DNA of 64,000 bases from Setophaga petechia (lineage: Eukaryota > Chordata > Aves > Passeriformes > Parulidae). The translations under genes were made by a program, and so were the position numbers. The stretch lies in assembly GCA_024362935.1 (NCBI GenBank), contig JANCRA010000040.1, positions 3,844,001-3,908,000 on the forward strand. Direction: 5' to 3'. The notes below the pieces were generated by a model. That model was not told the origin of the DNA, ran no database searches, and was given only the letters and a program-made list of their open reading frames with translations. Shown here in pieces: positions 36,201 to 45,925 of the stretch. Within the stretch, counting starts at the first letter, position 1; every line of letters starts with the position of its first letter.

Positions 36201-39200
36201 CCAATGACCCAAGAATCATCTGTAATATGGGAAACACATGGGGCCATCTTCAGAATAGAGGACTCAGGCAAGAGGTATCCACATCCTAACTCCATGGTTC
36301 AAGCTCTCAAATGCCTGCAATTGTAAGGCCAGCTTGTCTTTTCCAAATGACCTCCCGTCTCTATACATTCCAAGACTCCGAGTCTGGAAATACTGTAAAA
36401 TAATCGTTGTTGGGTTTTACTGTGGGGTGAGTTTGTTTGCTTTTTTAATTTGTTTTTTCAAAAATAGAGCAAAGCCACTTCTCTGCTAATAATGCGAATA
36501 AGGAAACTCCAGAAATCTCCAAGCACCCACTGTAAAAATGGAAGTCATAAACCAGGAAAAAATTAAGCCTAACTGCTTAGGGTAATTACAATGGGTAGAA
36601 ATCATAGATACAGGCAAGTTGTCTCAGCTACAGACACGTTTTATGTAGTACTGCTCTGCTTAGGCACAACTGGTTGGTGCTGGTTTGAAAATGGAGCTTT
36701 TGTCCCAGCTGTGGCAGTGCTGCAGAGGGGAGGGAGCAGCAGAGAGATGCAAGAAGCAGGAGCAGGCTGAGGAGTGGAATGGAACAGAGCCAGAGCTGAG
36801 GGTGAGATAGCAAATGTTAAACAAAACCCAAATATCTTAATAAAGTTTCACTCCAGCAATCAATTCAGGGCACTGTCAGGAAATTGAAGGGGAAGGGGAT
36901 AGAGTGGGAGGGAGGAAGGAAGGATCAAAGGAAGGAAAAAATAAAATCTTCCTCTGTCTTTTCTAGGACCTTAGTGGAGTCCTTTCAGGGACATGTCATT
37001 TACGTACCAGACCAAGGATCAGTCCAACATCCTATACTAGAAAAGAACCAATTCTAAATGCTTTGTAGAAAGTCAATAGTAGAATAGATTGTATCTCCAA
37101 AGGTTTCATTTACTCTCCACACATCTCTGTGACAAAGCTATTTTCATCACTTGAAGCCAACATCTTCCCCAAAAATAAAGAGGTTAGAAACAAAGATGGC
37201 AAAATAAATTGTATTTTAATACTGAGATTCCAAAATGCTTTTGAATCGTTAGAAGCTTTTTTTAAAGAAAGCTGATAATTTTAAGAAATCATGCAATTAT
37301 ATGGGCAGTGTCAAGAAAAAGAAATCATTACAAAATTTATAATATGACTGGGGACAGGACCTAATTTACAGAATAGATCTATCATTCTAAAAAAGGGGCA
37401 TATATTCCTTTGCGACACCCAGTCCTCTGAGCAAGTGAAGTGGTCAACAATGTCCATGTCAGATCAATCTTTTCAAACTCATTTTAATTTTTCGCCATCC
37501 CATGGAGAATTTACAGTGATGGCTTGGAGGCTGGCTAAGGCCTAGGACACTGCTGCTTTACACAAGCAGCGTATGAAGAATCTCTCTAAAGCTCCACTCT
37601 TTTTTCTCATTATATATTTTCCTCTGAATGTAGTCTTATGTTTTTTAGAGTAGAAAACATGGGCATTTTCAGGTCCTGAAAAAGCTGATTTTAGAAAGCG
37701 AAAATCAGAGACATAGTCCAAAAACCTGTCAATAAAAGCTTCTGTCCATTCTGCAAGGATGCAAAATCTGCTGGAAATTTTGACAACCAGAGGAATCCAG
37801 CTGAACCTCTGTTTAGGATTTTAACTAATAAGTTTTCCAAGGAAAGGATGCTCAGAGAAGCTCATTGACATTAACGCAATGCCTGATGCCTTTAGAACAA
37901 AGGTGCTATGTCTAAAGTATTTTTTCAGCATAAAGAGTCACTATTAATGTTTAATATTCTTTAGCTCCAGTGATGGAAGGGGACAGAACAGAGGGTCCTT
38001 CGTGCAGTAATCCCCTGGGAGATATTAATCACAGACGCCCTTCAGGTTTACACCATATGCTGAGAACAGCCATGCCTGTATCCATGAGCACACACCCTTA
38101 AGACCTCACACGGCACATTTTACTCAAAGGTACAAGTGACATCATGGCCTTGAAAACAACTTATAGGGAAAGGATATTTCCTTCTGATAAAAATGTACCC
38201 CTGCTGAAAAAAATGCCATGATAAAAAGCTGCAGGCCTATTTCCCAATTGTTTCCTGTGGTTGGCTTCCACATAAATATGGGAAATAAATCAAATATTAC
38301 AGATTATATTTGACTGGTTGAAAAACATGTAAGTTCACTGATAATAGTACTAGACTATAGTTTGTGCAACCATGAGGGTTTGGTGGCATTTTTTACCTGA
38401 CCTTCCTTCAAATGAGAAGACCCACAGGCTCCTGGTTTGGCCCTCAGACCGATACACCTATCTGCAATCTCTTTTTTATTGATACACTTTTTGAGATATT
38501 TTGAGTGCATGCGATGTTGCATTTTAACAAAATAAATCAAATCTTATTACAATTAATTTCTCTGTCCTTACTCACTAAAGAACCTCTGACACTATGCTCA
38601 AGTTAAGCAAGAGTAGGTAAAAGTTTTCCCTCCACTGGAAAATACTGAATGTCAAAAATTTAAATAGTATGAAGTGGAATGACCCACAGACTTCACAAAG
38701 TTTTCATGAAAAATAAAAACTCAGAATAAATTTGTAAGCCCAGAATTTGGCTTATCTATATGTGCACAAGCATATATTCAGATGTGGATTCTACAGAACT
38801 GCTGAGATGAAAGAGAAGAATCCTTAAACAATTGTTTCTTTCCAATCCAATTTTGTTTGCTTGTTTTTGTTTGTTTGTTTTTTGTGTTCAAAACTGTCAG
38901 ATTGAGACCAGCCAAAAAATACTAAACAAATTTAAAAAAACAAACCCAAAACCAAATTAGGGCAAAAAGGGCTGCATTGTAAAACAAGCAGGTTATCTTT
39001 GTTTGTTTCTTTGAGACACAAAATGTACTTTCAATGCTTTAAACTCTCCTAACAAAAGAATTCATGCTGTAAGACACTTGATTTAGAGCATAAATCTCTC
39101 TGAAAAAGGCTTATATTGCAAGTGAAACAATGTTCTACCAATTCATATTTTTAAGGGCAAGATAAAGGTGACCTCTGGAGTCTTAGTCAGCACCAGAACT

Positions 39201-39699
39201 CACAACACAGCAAGAACAAACCAGCACCTGCAGTCCTCTCAGTCAGATGCTCCCTTTGGACACTTCCAAACTGACCTGCAGCTGTAGACTGGAGACTTCT
39301 TTTCTTTACCAAAGCATAGGGGTACAAGACTTGATAAACACCTATCTGACCTATACTCCTGAATCTTCCTTTCTATGAAAATCCCATTATGGGAGGAAGG
39401 GAGAAGAGGACAGCTACTGACAGGGCACTCCTGGAGCCCTGGTTTGTTATGTACTGTTCCTGTTCTCCTGGAAAGAGATGTTTATATCTGGTGCCATAAA
39501 TGCAGGCAGTGAGTGTACATGCACATAAACACAGAGAACAAAAAGGATTTTTCTCCTAAATCAAATCTCATACCTTTGGTCTGAAAGTCAATAATAAATT
39601 GGTGTATTAAGTCTTCAATTTAGTAGGAATCATACAAGGAAAAAAAAATCCAAACAAACAAAGCGAAAGAGCAAATAGATCCTATTTTACAGTGAAGGT
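30286..39699. other. Gene-poor AT-rich DNA
   Basis: A long stretch without a supportable gene. The 114-codon plus frame at 31660-32004 is Tyr/Ile/Lys-rich, as expected of AT-rich chance frames. An AT-dinucleotide patch lies at about 33310-33355. Two places (35200-35480 and 35945-36295) hold slightly GC-richer DNA with AATAAA-like signals on the minus strand and might be old LTR pieces, but I could not find ends or duplications. Confidence 0.5.
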
Positions 39700-39835
39700 A
39701 GTCATACAATAGGACAGGTGTCCAGAGATGTTGTGTGAAGCCTTCAGCCCTGGAATTTTTCAAAACCTAGCTGGATATAGTCCTGGGTAGCCTGCACTAG
39801 AAGACCCTGCTTTGCACAAAGGTATGCATTCATTA
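39700..39835 (+). mobile_element. Short CR1 3' fragment
   Basis: Plus-strand CR1 text near the 3' end: 'ggaatttttcaaaacctagc', then 'tagtcctgggtagcctgcac' and 'gaccctgctttgcac'. The octamer tail is not preserved. The fragment is about 130 bp and non-coding. Confidence 0.65.
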
Positions 39836-41398
39836 CCTGGAGCAGAAGTTTCATATATTCATTGTTTTTTAGGATGGGTCCTTCTGATCTTTATCTTACA
39901 GCTGTGTTTCTTAATATAAATTCAGAAGATGCATAGACTCATTTTCTTCCTCTACTTTCTTTGCTGATCACAGTAACTTCTTAGAAAGAAGTTTTTGGTG
40001 GAAATCAGGATAACTTCAGAACCAATAATGGTTTCCCTTGGTCACAAAGAGAGAAAAAACAAAATGTTCTAACAAATGACAGACTAAAAGATTCTGGTTT
40101 TAAGCCATCTTTGGAACCCATGATAGTCTTTCATGGAAGAAGGAGTCGAATAAGAGAATGCAGTTAAATGACAGACTGACCCAAAGTGCATAATAAGGGG
40201 ACCATTTATAGCTAACTTAGTCTCTTCCACACCCCTCTCTCTAATTTGGAACAGTGAAGGACTTGTTATTATTTCAGTTTTCCATATAAATCCTTAAAAA
40301 CTGCATGAAGTGCCTTAATCTGAGAAGATGGAAAATGATCCCAGTAATAATTACAAGTTTTATCTCCATATTAGGTACAATGGACAAACCAGTGACCTTC
40401 AACCCTTTTCATATCTTTGATCATAAAGCAAACAGTAAGGTCTGTCTCTTTTTGCATCTATAATGCTGGACACCTTACTGCTACAGGAATGAAACCTGAA
40501 GTAATATTGAGTCCTGTAGAATGCTAGAGATTTTTTGGAAGTGCAGTAGAAATTATTTGCAATTGAAGTCTAGGGAAAACCAAGAAAAGCGAATCACATA
40601 TAGGTTTCCCAGATCTTTTTACTTGCTATGAGTGGGACCTTGGCAGCAGCCTCTGGTGCTAAAATCAGCAGTCTTTCAGACAAACCATGCAGAGTTCTGC
40701 AATGATTTAAAGACTTCAGATTAATAGCAGGATCCATTCCAGCTAAAATACAGACTTTTAGCTTGTCCATAGACTTAGTTTAAAGTATTTGGACGTGTAG
40801 AGCCTGGAAAACAGTTTTTCTCAGAGGAGACAATTCTACTCTGAAGGATTTTTTCTTATTAGTTGGAAACAGAAGAGAGAAAGAACAAGACTCATTCCAG
40901 AAGTTTTCACTTGCTATACTGACCTTTTAACTGAAAATGAAAGATGAATAGCTGAATTATTCCTGCCTTTTTCAACCAAGTAACAGATATTTTCAGTGTT
41001 TCAGAAGAGATGAGAACACCCAAGAGGGACCATTTCACATGTTTAGTAAGTTTGATATTATGCATGCTTCACAGTGGTGACAGATCTATTCTTGCTTTAT
41101 TGTGCATATCAACTTTGTAAGAAGCTCCTTTTGCTTCAGAAAACAGTGGTGGATGATGTTCATAATCTCTCTGTAAAATACTGCAGAAAGAAGAAGGTGT
41201 TCAGGGCATTTTGCCATATGGTGGAATTTCTCATTACCTATCTAATATGTAGAGAGCTTAAGAAGATACGAAATTTAATTAAACACACAAATTTGGAGAA
41301 CTGATTGAAATAGATTCCTCTCCACACATTTATATATACTCTGTGAGTAATCAAAGACCAGTTAAAATATGTACACCGGTAAAGCTCTAAGGTGTGGA
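39836..41398. other. Non-coding DNA
   Basis: Nothing recognised. The 76-codon frame at 41074-41304 lacks any domain signature. Confidence 0.5.
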
Positions 41399-42569
41399 GT
41401 CACAGAATCACACATTCACAGAATAGCTGAGTTGGATCATCCTCAAGGATCATCAAGCCCAATTCCTTGCCCTGCACAACACCATCCCCAAGTGATGCCT
41501 GAGAGTGTTGTCCAAATGCTTCTTGAACTCTGTCAGGCTTCCCTAGGGAGCCTCTTCCAGTGCCTAACCATCCTCGGGATGAAGAACCTTATCCTGACAT
41601 CCAGCCTAAACCTCCCTTGACACAGATTCAGGCCATTCCCTCGAGTCCTGTCACTAGGCATCATGGGGAAGACATCAGTGCCTGCCCCTCCTCTCCCCCT
41701 CAGAAGGAATTTGTAACTGCAATGAGGTCTCACCTCACTCTCCTTTTCTCCAAGCTGAACAGACCAAATGACCTTAGCCACTCCTAACACAGCTTCCCCT
41801 CAAGGCCCTTCATCATCTTCATTGCCTTCGTTTTGAGACACTTTAATAGCTTTATATCTTTCTTATATTATTGTGGCACCCAGAACTGCCCCCAGCACTG
41901 GAGGTGAGGCTGCCCCAGAGCAGAGCAGAGCAGAGCAGGACAATCCCCTCCCTTGCCCAGTTGGCCATGCTGTGCCTGATGCCCCCCAGGTCAGGGTTGG
42001 CCCTCCTGGCTGCCAGGGCACTGCTGGCTCATGTTCAGCTTGTCATTGACCAGGAATCCAGGTCCCTTTCCATGGTGCTTCTTTCCAACATCTCATTCCT
42101 CAGATTGTATAACCATGCTTGTCCCATCCCAGATGCAGAATTAGGCACCCTTTTCACCTTGTCACCCTGTTTCCACTGGGCATATTCCTTCTTTTTTCAC
42201 CTATTTCCTAGAGAAGATTCCTGTTCAGACAAAGTGGCCTTCTACCTCACCGTCTTGACTTCCAACATTTGGGAATTGCCTGCTCCTGTGCCCTTAGGAG
42301 GTGATTAAGACATGACCAGCACTAATGGATCCTGGTACCTGCAAAATCATTTTCCGAAGGGACCTTACTCCATAATTCTCCAAGAAGGGTGAAGTCTGTT
42401 CTCTGTGTCCAGAGCTGAGATTTTTTTGGCGCTTCAGTCAGCAGAGATTTTAAACTCAATTGCTCCACCACCTCTGTGGCCAAGATGGCCAACAGTCTCC
42501 ACTTTGCCAATGTGGTCCTCTGTGCTGACAAGCACCAGATCAAAGTGGACCTCTTCCTGAGTCAACTCC
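41399..42569 (-). mobile_element. CR1 LINE, 3' part, split by the provirus
   Basis: Antisense CR1. The 3' tail is at the left (TCACAGAATCACACATTCAC, the reverse of the octamer end). ORF2 C-terminal text follows (the minus frame at 41533-41790 includes RFRLDVRIRFFIPRMV), then the 'ALAARRAN' zone near 42010-42050. Past about 42170 the text jumps to the ORF2 segment between endonuclease and RT (PKKSQLWTQRTDFTLLGELW at 42322-42543, preceded by FDLVLVSTEDHIGKVETVGH), so most of the RT domain is missing. The copy continues at 51572 on the far side of the retrovirus. A short GAGCA microsatellite lies at 41917-41938. Confidence 0.88.
42564..42569 (+). repeat. Left target-site duplication (AACTCC)
   Basis: AACTCC directly precedes the 5' LTR and recurs directly after the 3' LTR at 51572-51577. 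Six bases is the duplication length usual for alpha- and betaretroviral (class II) integrases. The two copies are identical. Confidence 0.95.
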
Positions 42570-43067
42570 TGTTGCAGTGTTACGCAACTCTCTCTCCTGC
42601 CCCCTCCCCCTTCTTCCTCCCACCTAGCTGCCTATCAATCAAATCTACCTGAGACATCCCCTGTCATCTGATTGGCTTTTACCTGTCCTTCCCCACCCCT
42701 AATCCGAGGCTTGAAAAAGACAGAGAACATGTGCTCCTTGCTCTGTTGCCCCTGCGATTTCCACCAGAGAGGTTCTCCCCAGGTGGGTCCTAGAACCACC
42801 ACAGGGACCCCTTATGCATCTATTAAACCTGGACTGAACTTACAACAGAGACTGCTTCTTTCTTCACTGACGCTGTAAGCTTCTCTGCCAAAGGTAACTG
42901 GGTTCCTTTCCTGCTTGGACTCCCCAAGAGCTCGTGTGCTGCATTCCATAACTAGCCATAGGCTCCTCTGTGGGAAATAACTACAGCTGTAGCCTTCGGC
43001 CCGGCAGCGAGAGCAAGGGAGCTAAGCAGGACACACCCTTACCACCAAGGGAAATATAAAAACTATA
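42570..43067 (+). repeat. 5' LTR of the provirus
   Basis: 498 bp starting TGTTGCAG and ending AACTATA. U3 carries an inverted CCAAT box (ATTGG, 42671-42675) and no canonical TATA box; TTGAAAAAG at about 42711 might substitute. ATTAAA at 42822-42827 is the likely polyadenylation signal, placing R at roughly 42740-42850 and U5 after it. The 3' end is TA rather than the standard CA; the boundary is fixed by the 3' LTR edge, its target duplication and the primer site two bases further on. A 68-codon frame inside is not a gene. Confidence 0.97.
42822..42827 (+). terminator. LTR polyadenylation signal ATTAAA
   Basis: ATTAAA in CATCTATTAAACCTGG. Its twin in the 3' LTR is at 51326-51331, where it would direct 3' end formation of the viral RNA. 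It is a common functional variant of AATAAA. No other such signal is present in the LTR. Confidence 0.7.
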
Positions 43068-43069
43068 TT

Positions 43070-43087
43070 TGGCGCCCAACGTGGGGC
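43070..43087 (+). promoter_or_regulatory. Primer binding site, tRNA-Lys1,2 type
   Basis: TGGCGCCCAACGTGGGGC is the 18-nt complement of the 3' end of tRNA-Lys(1,2), the primer used by Mason-Pfizer-type betaretroviruses. It sits two bases after the LTR end, the usual spacing. A perfect match fits a recently replicating element. Confidence 0.95.
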
Positions 43088-43370
43088 TGCTCGAATCTGC
43101 AGCCCCAAAACGCATCCCAGGAACCTCGGGGAAGCTTTACAGCAGCTCTGCTTCGGCTGGAAAGGGCCGTGACCGTCACAGCCCTCCAGAGAGACTTGGG
43201 ATTTAACCCGCAAAAAGCCTCGACGACAGCACTGCGCTTCTGGAAAATACAGTTCCTTTCTAGGATCTAATTTTTCCAGGGGAAAATAGGGTAGCTTTCT
43301 ACTGCCCAAGAAAGTCCTATTTCAGTGAAGACACAAGCCTGCCTGACCAACATTGCAACAGCTTCGATTC

Positions 43371-43377
43371 CGTGAGT
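43371..43377 (+). promoter_or_regulatory. Candidate major splice donor
   Basis: GTGAGT at 43372-43377 (context GATTCC|GTGAGTATT) matches donor positions +1 to +6 well and lies in the leader, where a donor for spliced env RNA is expected. Weaker GTAAGC-type sites lie at 43494 and in U5. It is a prediction from motif and place only. Confidence 0.5.
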
Positions 43378-43559
43378 ATTCCTTCTCCTTTCGGGGGTAG
43401 AATCTCAAAATTCGTCTCTGCTGTGAGACAAATTCCTTTTTGCTCTTTGCATTTTAGGCTGCGCAGCCCCTGCGAAAAGAAAGGTGTTTTCTCTGTAAGC
43501 TTAATCTTGTAGCGTGTGTAATAACTGTTTTTAAAATTCGCGCGGCTCAGCGTGGCCGG

Positions 43560-43738
43560 CCCCAGTTTCGGCTCTCCACGTGGCCGGGGGGAGGGGTGAA
43601 TCTTTCTCTCTTTGTCTCTCCACGTGGAGCGCAGCCACCCCAGTTTCGGCTCTCCACGTGGCCGGGGGGAGGGGTGAATTCCTTGTCTCTGTCTCCACGT
43701 GCTGCCGGGGAGCTGCTTCAGCTTTGTCTCTCCACGTG
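43560..43738 (+). repeat. Leader repeat with five CACGTG palindromes
   Basis: A 42-bp sequence (starting CCCCAGTTTCGG, ending GGGGTGAAT) occurs at 43560-43601 and again at 43638-43679, spacing 78 bp, with no differences seen. CACGTG occurs five times: 43577, 43621, 43655, 43696 and 43733. The block is GC-rich and lies in the untranslated leader between donor and gag, where packaging and dimerisation signals sit in retroviruses. The palindromes could act as kissing-loop contacts in the RNA or as E-boxes in the DNA; both are inference. Because 78 is a multiple of three, several frames read open across it on both strands; I do not call these as genes. Confidence 0.9.
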
Positions 43739-43969
43739 GTCCTGGGGGGAGGGGGGATCTCCCTTGCCCCGTCTCTCCTCGTGACCAGGGCGGGTCCCAA
43801 TTCCCTGCTGCCGCTACAGTTTTAAAAAGTGCTTTATACAGTTACATTGTTAAAGCTTTCGTCTGTTTTCGCCTTTTAATCGTGGGTTTTTTCTCTTTTG
43901 AAATCGGTAGCTGATTTTTGCCTTGTTTTCGGTCGGCGGGACTTGGTTCTGTGCCATTTACATCTAAAC

Positions 43970-45925
43970 ATGGGCTCGAAATTAAGCACAGAACAAAAAG
44001 GAGTGTATTATCATATTATTTCAATTTTAGCTAATGCAAATGTGAAATTCTCTAAAGGAAAATTGAAAAAGTTTATAAGGTGGCTTTTTCTCCACTTTCC
44101 ACAAATTACTCCTGAAGAAGTCCAAAATCTTTTATTCTGGGATAAAGTTGGAAATAAATTGATATCCTTGGGACAGTCTGGGAAAACATCATCAGCTAAA
44201 TTTGTATTCTGGAGTTTACAAATTCGGACTGCTTTACTTAAACAAAAGGAACTGGAGAAAAAGCCAAACTCTAAGCCGTGTACCTCTGCTCTCCCTGTGT
44301 CCCCCTCTTCTTGTCCCAAACCCCCTACCCCAAAACTTGGTATTTTAAGGGAAGCAAATCCTCCTAATGATCTGGGAAGTCGACTCCCAGAGCAAATTAA
44401 AATACCTGAACCCCTTGTTCCACAAAGCCCTGGCCAGGCCTTGTGGAAAACTCCCCAAAACCCTGCTTCCCCTGCTCTGAAACCCAGGGCACATGTTATA
44501 TTCTCAGAGAGCAGTGATCCCCAAAATGGCCCCCAGTACCTAGGGGCTACCCAAGATGGAGGAGACCTCGTGGCATCTTCCAAAACCTGTACATCTTCTT
44601 CCCAAAAACCCCTGCAACAGCCAGGGGACCCTCCCCCTCCCTTTCCTGCTGTACCCTCTGCCCCTCCCCTCTACTCCTCCCAGGGAGCGTCTACTGAAGT
44701 GACGTCACCTGGTGTCCCCACCCCCTTTTCCCACAGTATCCCCGCCCCTTTTTCCCACGGTGACCCCGCCCCCTGCCTTTCCCCTGACCCCGCCCCTTAC
44801 TCCCATTGCGTCACCGCCCCCTGCCCAGGTTCCCACAGTGCGGGCACACCCACTGCCTGTCCCCAAACCTGCTTTTATCCCAATGCTTCCAATTCAAGGG
44901 ATACAGAGCAAGACCCTGCATACCCTATCCAGAGTACCACTTACTCATTTGCACCTGTTACATATCAGCCTGCAGCGCAAGGGGGAGCACCCCAAAATGC
45001 TAATTGGAACTCCTTTGGTCGTCAATTAATTAAAGAGATCTGCAAATCCCACAAAGAGTATGGCCCATACAGTCCATACTTCCGTGGTCTTTTAAATTCT
45101 GAATTAAGCAGAAATGTAGTTGTCCCGCATGATTTAAAACAGCTTTTCTCATGCCTTATGACCTCTACAGAATTTAAATTATGGGAAATATCATGGAAAC
45201 AACTGTTAAAAGAAGCTCTCCCAAGTTTGCAGGCTGATCCAAACACAGCGAAAGATGCTAATGGTATACCAATTACCATTGAACATCTCTCCGGTGAAGG
45301 GCAGTGGTCCTCTCCCTCAATTCAAGCAACTGCTATACCTGAAGCAGTACTCGAAAGGGTAAAAGAAGCAGCTGAAAAGGCCTTCTTTTCCCTTCAACCT
45401 GAAGGGCCCTTTGAGCCTTACAGTAATATCAAACAGTTAGCATCAGAGCCTTTTCTGAAATTCGTAGAAAGGTTGACTAGAGCTATTGAAATCCAAGTTA
45501 AAAAGGAGAATGCGAGGGAAGAAGTTTTAGAAGAAATGGCATTTGCAAATGCAAATGAACAGTGTCGAGCAGCAATTTTAAGCCTCCCTCTAGAACCTCC
45601 CCCTACACTAAAAGATATGCTTCTAGTTTGTAACAGGAAAGTGCCTCTGATGAGTGTTACTGAAGACACCAGATCAAAGCCGCAGCAAAGACCACCTCAG
45701 CGTGTCGCCGTTGCCACCGCTGTGCCCACTCCCTCAGCACAGCAACACCCTGGGCAGCAGCGACGACCAGCTGCAGTTGTACCCACTAAGCCATGCCCGC
45801 TTTGCGGTAACCTTGGGCACTGGAGTAGCCAGTGCCCCCTGAAAAAGCAATTTGACGAATTTAGAAATAACATGGGAGGGAAATTACAAACACTCCCAGA
45901 AAGTCAACAACAACAAAAAAACTGA
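43970..45925 (+). CDS. gag: Gag polyprotein, intact
   Basis: The structural precursor that assembles the virion core, 651 codons. The start at 43970 is chosen because it is the first ATG after more than 1.1 kb and gives MGSKLS, a myristoylation-type N-terminus; the frame is open a little upstream but without ATG. Order: basic matrix (about 1-100); a long Pro-rich spacer (about 105-325) with five 8-residue tandem units (250-289); overlapping late-domain motifs PSAP and PPLY (229-235); capsid from about 329 with a major-homology-like stretch (Q489 to L503); and nucleocapsid with a single CCHC knuckle (C609, C612, H617, C622), where betaretroviruses usually have two. It ends in a Gln-rich tail and a TGA set against the frameshift site. 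No inactivating change is seen. Confidence 0.95.
   Translation: MGSKLSTEQKGVYYHIISILANANVKFSKGKLKKFIRWLFLHFPQITPEEVQNLLFWDKVGNKLISLGQSGKTSSAKFVFWSLQIRTALLKQKELEKKPNSKPCTSALPVSPSSCPKPPTPKLGILREANPPNDLGSRLPEQIKIPEPLVPQSPGQALWKTPQNPASPALKPRAHVIFSESSDPQNGPQYLGATQDGGDLVASSKTCTSSSQKPLQQPGDPPPPFPAVPSAPPLYSSQGASTEVTSPGVPTPFSHSIPAPFSHGDPAPCLSPDPAPYSHCVTAPCPGSHSAGTPTACPQTCFYPNASNSRDTEQDPAYPIQSTTYSFAPVTYQPAAQGGAPQNANWNSFGRQLIKEICKSHKEYGPYSPYFRGLLNSELSRNVVVPHDLKQLFSCLMTSTEFKLWEISWKQLLKEALPSLQADPNTAKDANGIPITIEHLSGEGQWSSPSIQATAIPEAVLERVKEAAEKAFFSLQPEGPFEPYSNIKQLASEPFLKFVERLTRAIEIQVKKENAREEVLEEMAFANANEQCRAAILSLPLEPPPTLKDMLLVCNRKVPLMSVTEDTRSKPQQRPPQRVAVATAVPTPSAQQHPGQQRRPAAVVPTKPCPLCGNLGHWSSQCPLKKQFDEFRNNMGGKLQTLPESQQQQKN
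45916..45922 (+). promoter_or_regulatory. -1 ribosomal frameshift site A AAA AAC
   Basis: AAAAAAC lies in the correct phase for a -1 slip (gag codons CAA AAA AAC, then TGA at 45923). It is the heptamer type known from betaretroviral gag-pro junctions. The -1 frame is open from here to 49620. Downstream, GCCTGCTC (45939-45946) can pair with GAGCAGGC (45965-45972). The loop's GCGCGC (45948-45953) can pair with GCGCGC at 46003-46008, giving a possible pseudoknot. The 16-nt spacer to the first stem is longer than usual. Confidence 0.88.

Noticed and set aside
35200..36295. Possible minus-strand LTR pieces with AATAAA-like signals
   Set aside because: No TG...CA ends, primer site or target duplication could be found.
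41917..41938. GAGCA short tandem array as a possible CRISPR-like pattern
   Set aside because: Simple microsatellite inside CR1, without spacers; CRISPR arrays are not expected in vertebrate nuclear DNA.
43531..43800. 89-codon minus-strand frame with internal repeats in the leader
   Set aside because: The 78-bp spacing of the leader repeat is a multiple of three, so any frame repeats and stays open; no evidence of coding.
44011..44583. 190-codon minus-strand frame inside gag
   Set aside because: Lies opposite the intact gag frame and has no domain or promoter; most likely a composition effect.
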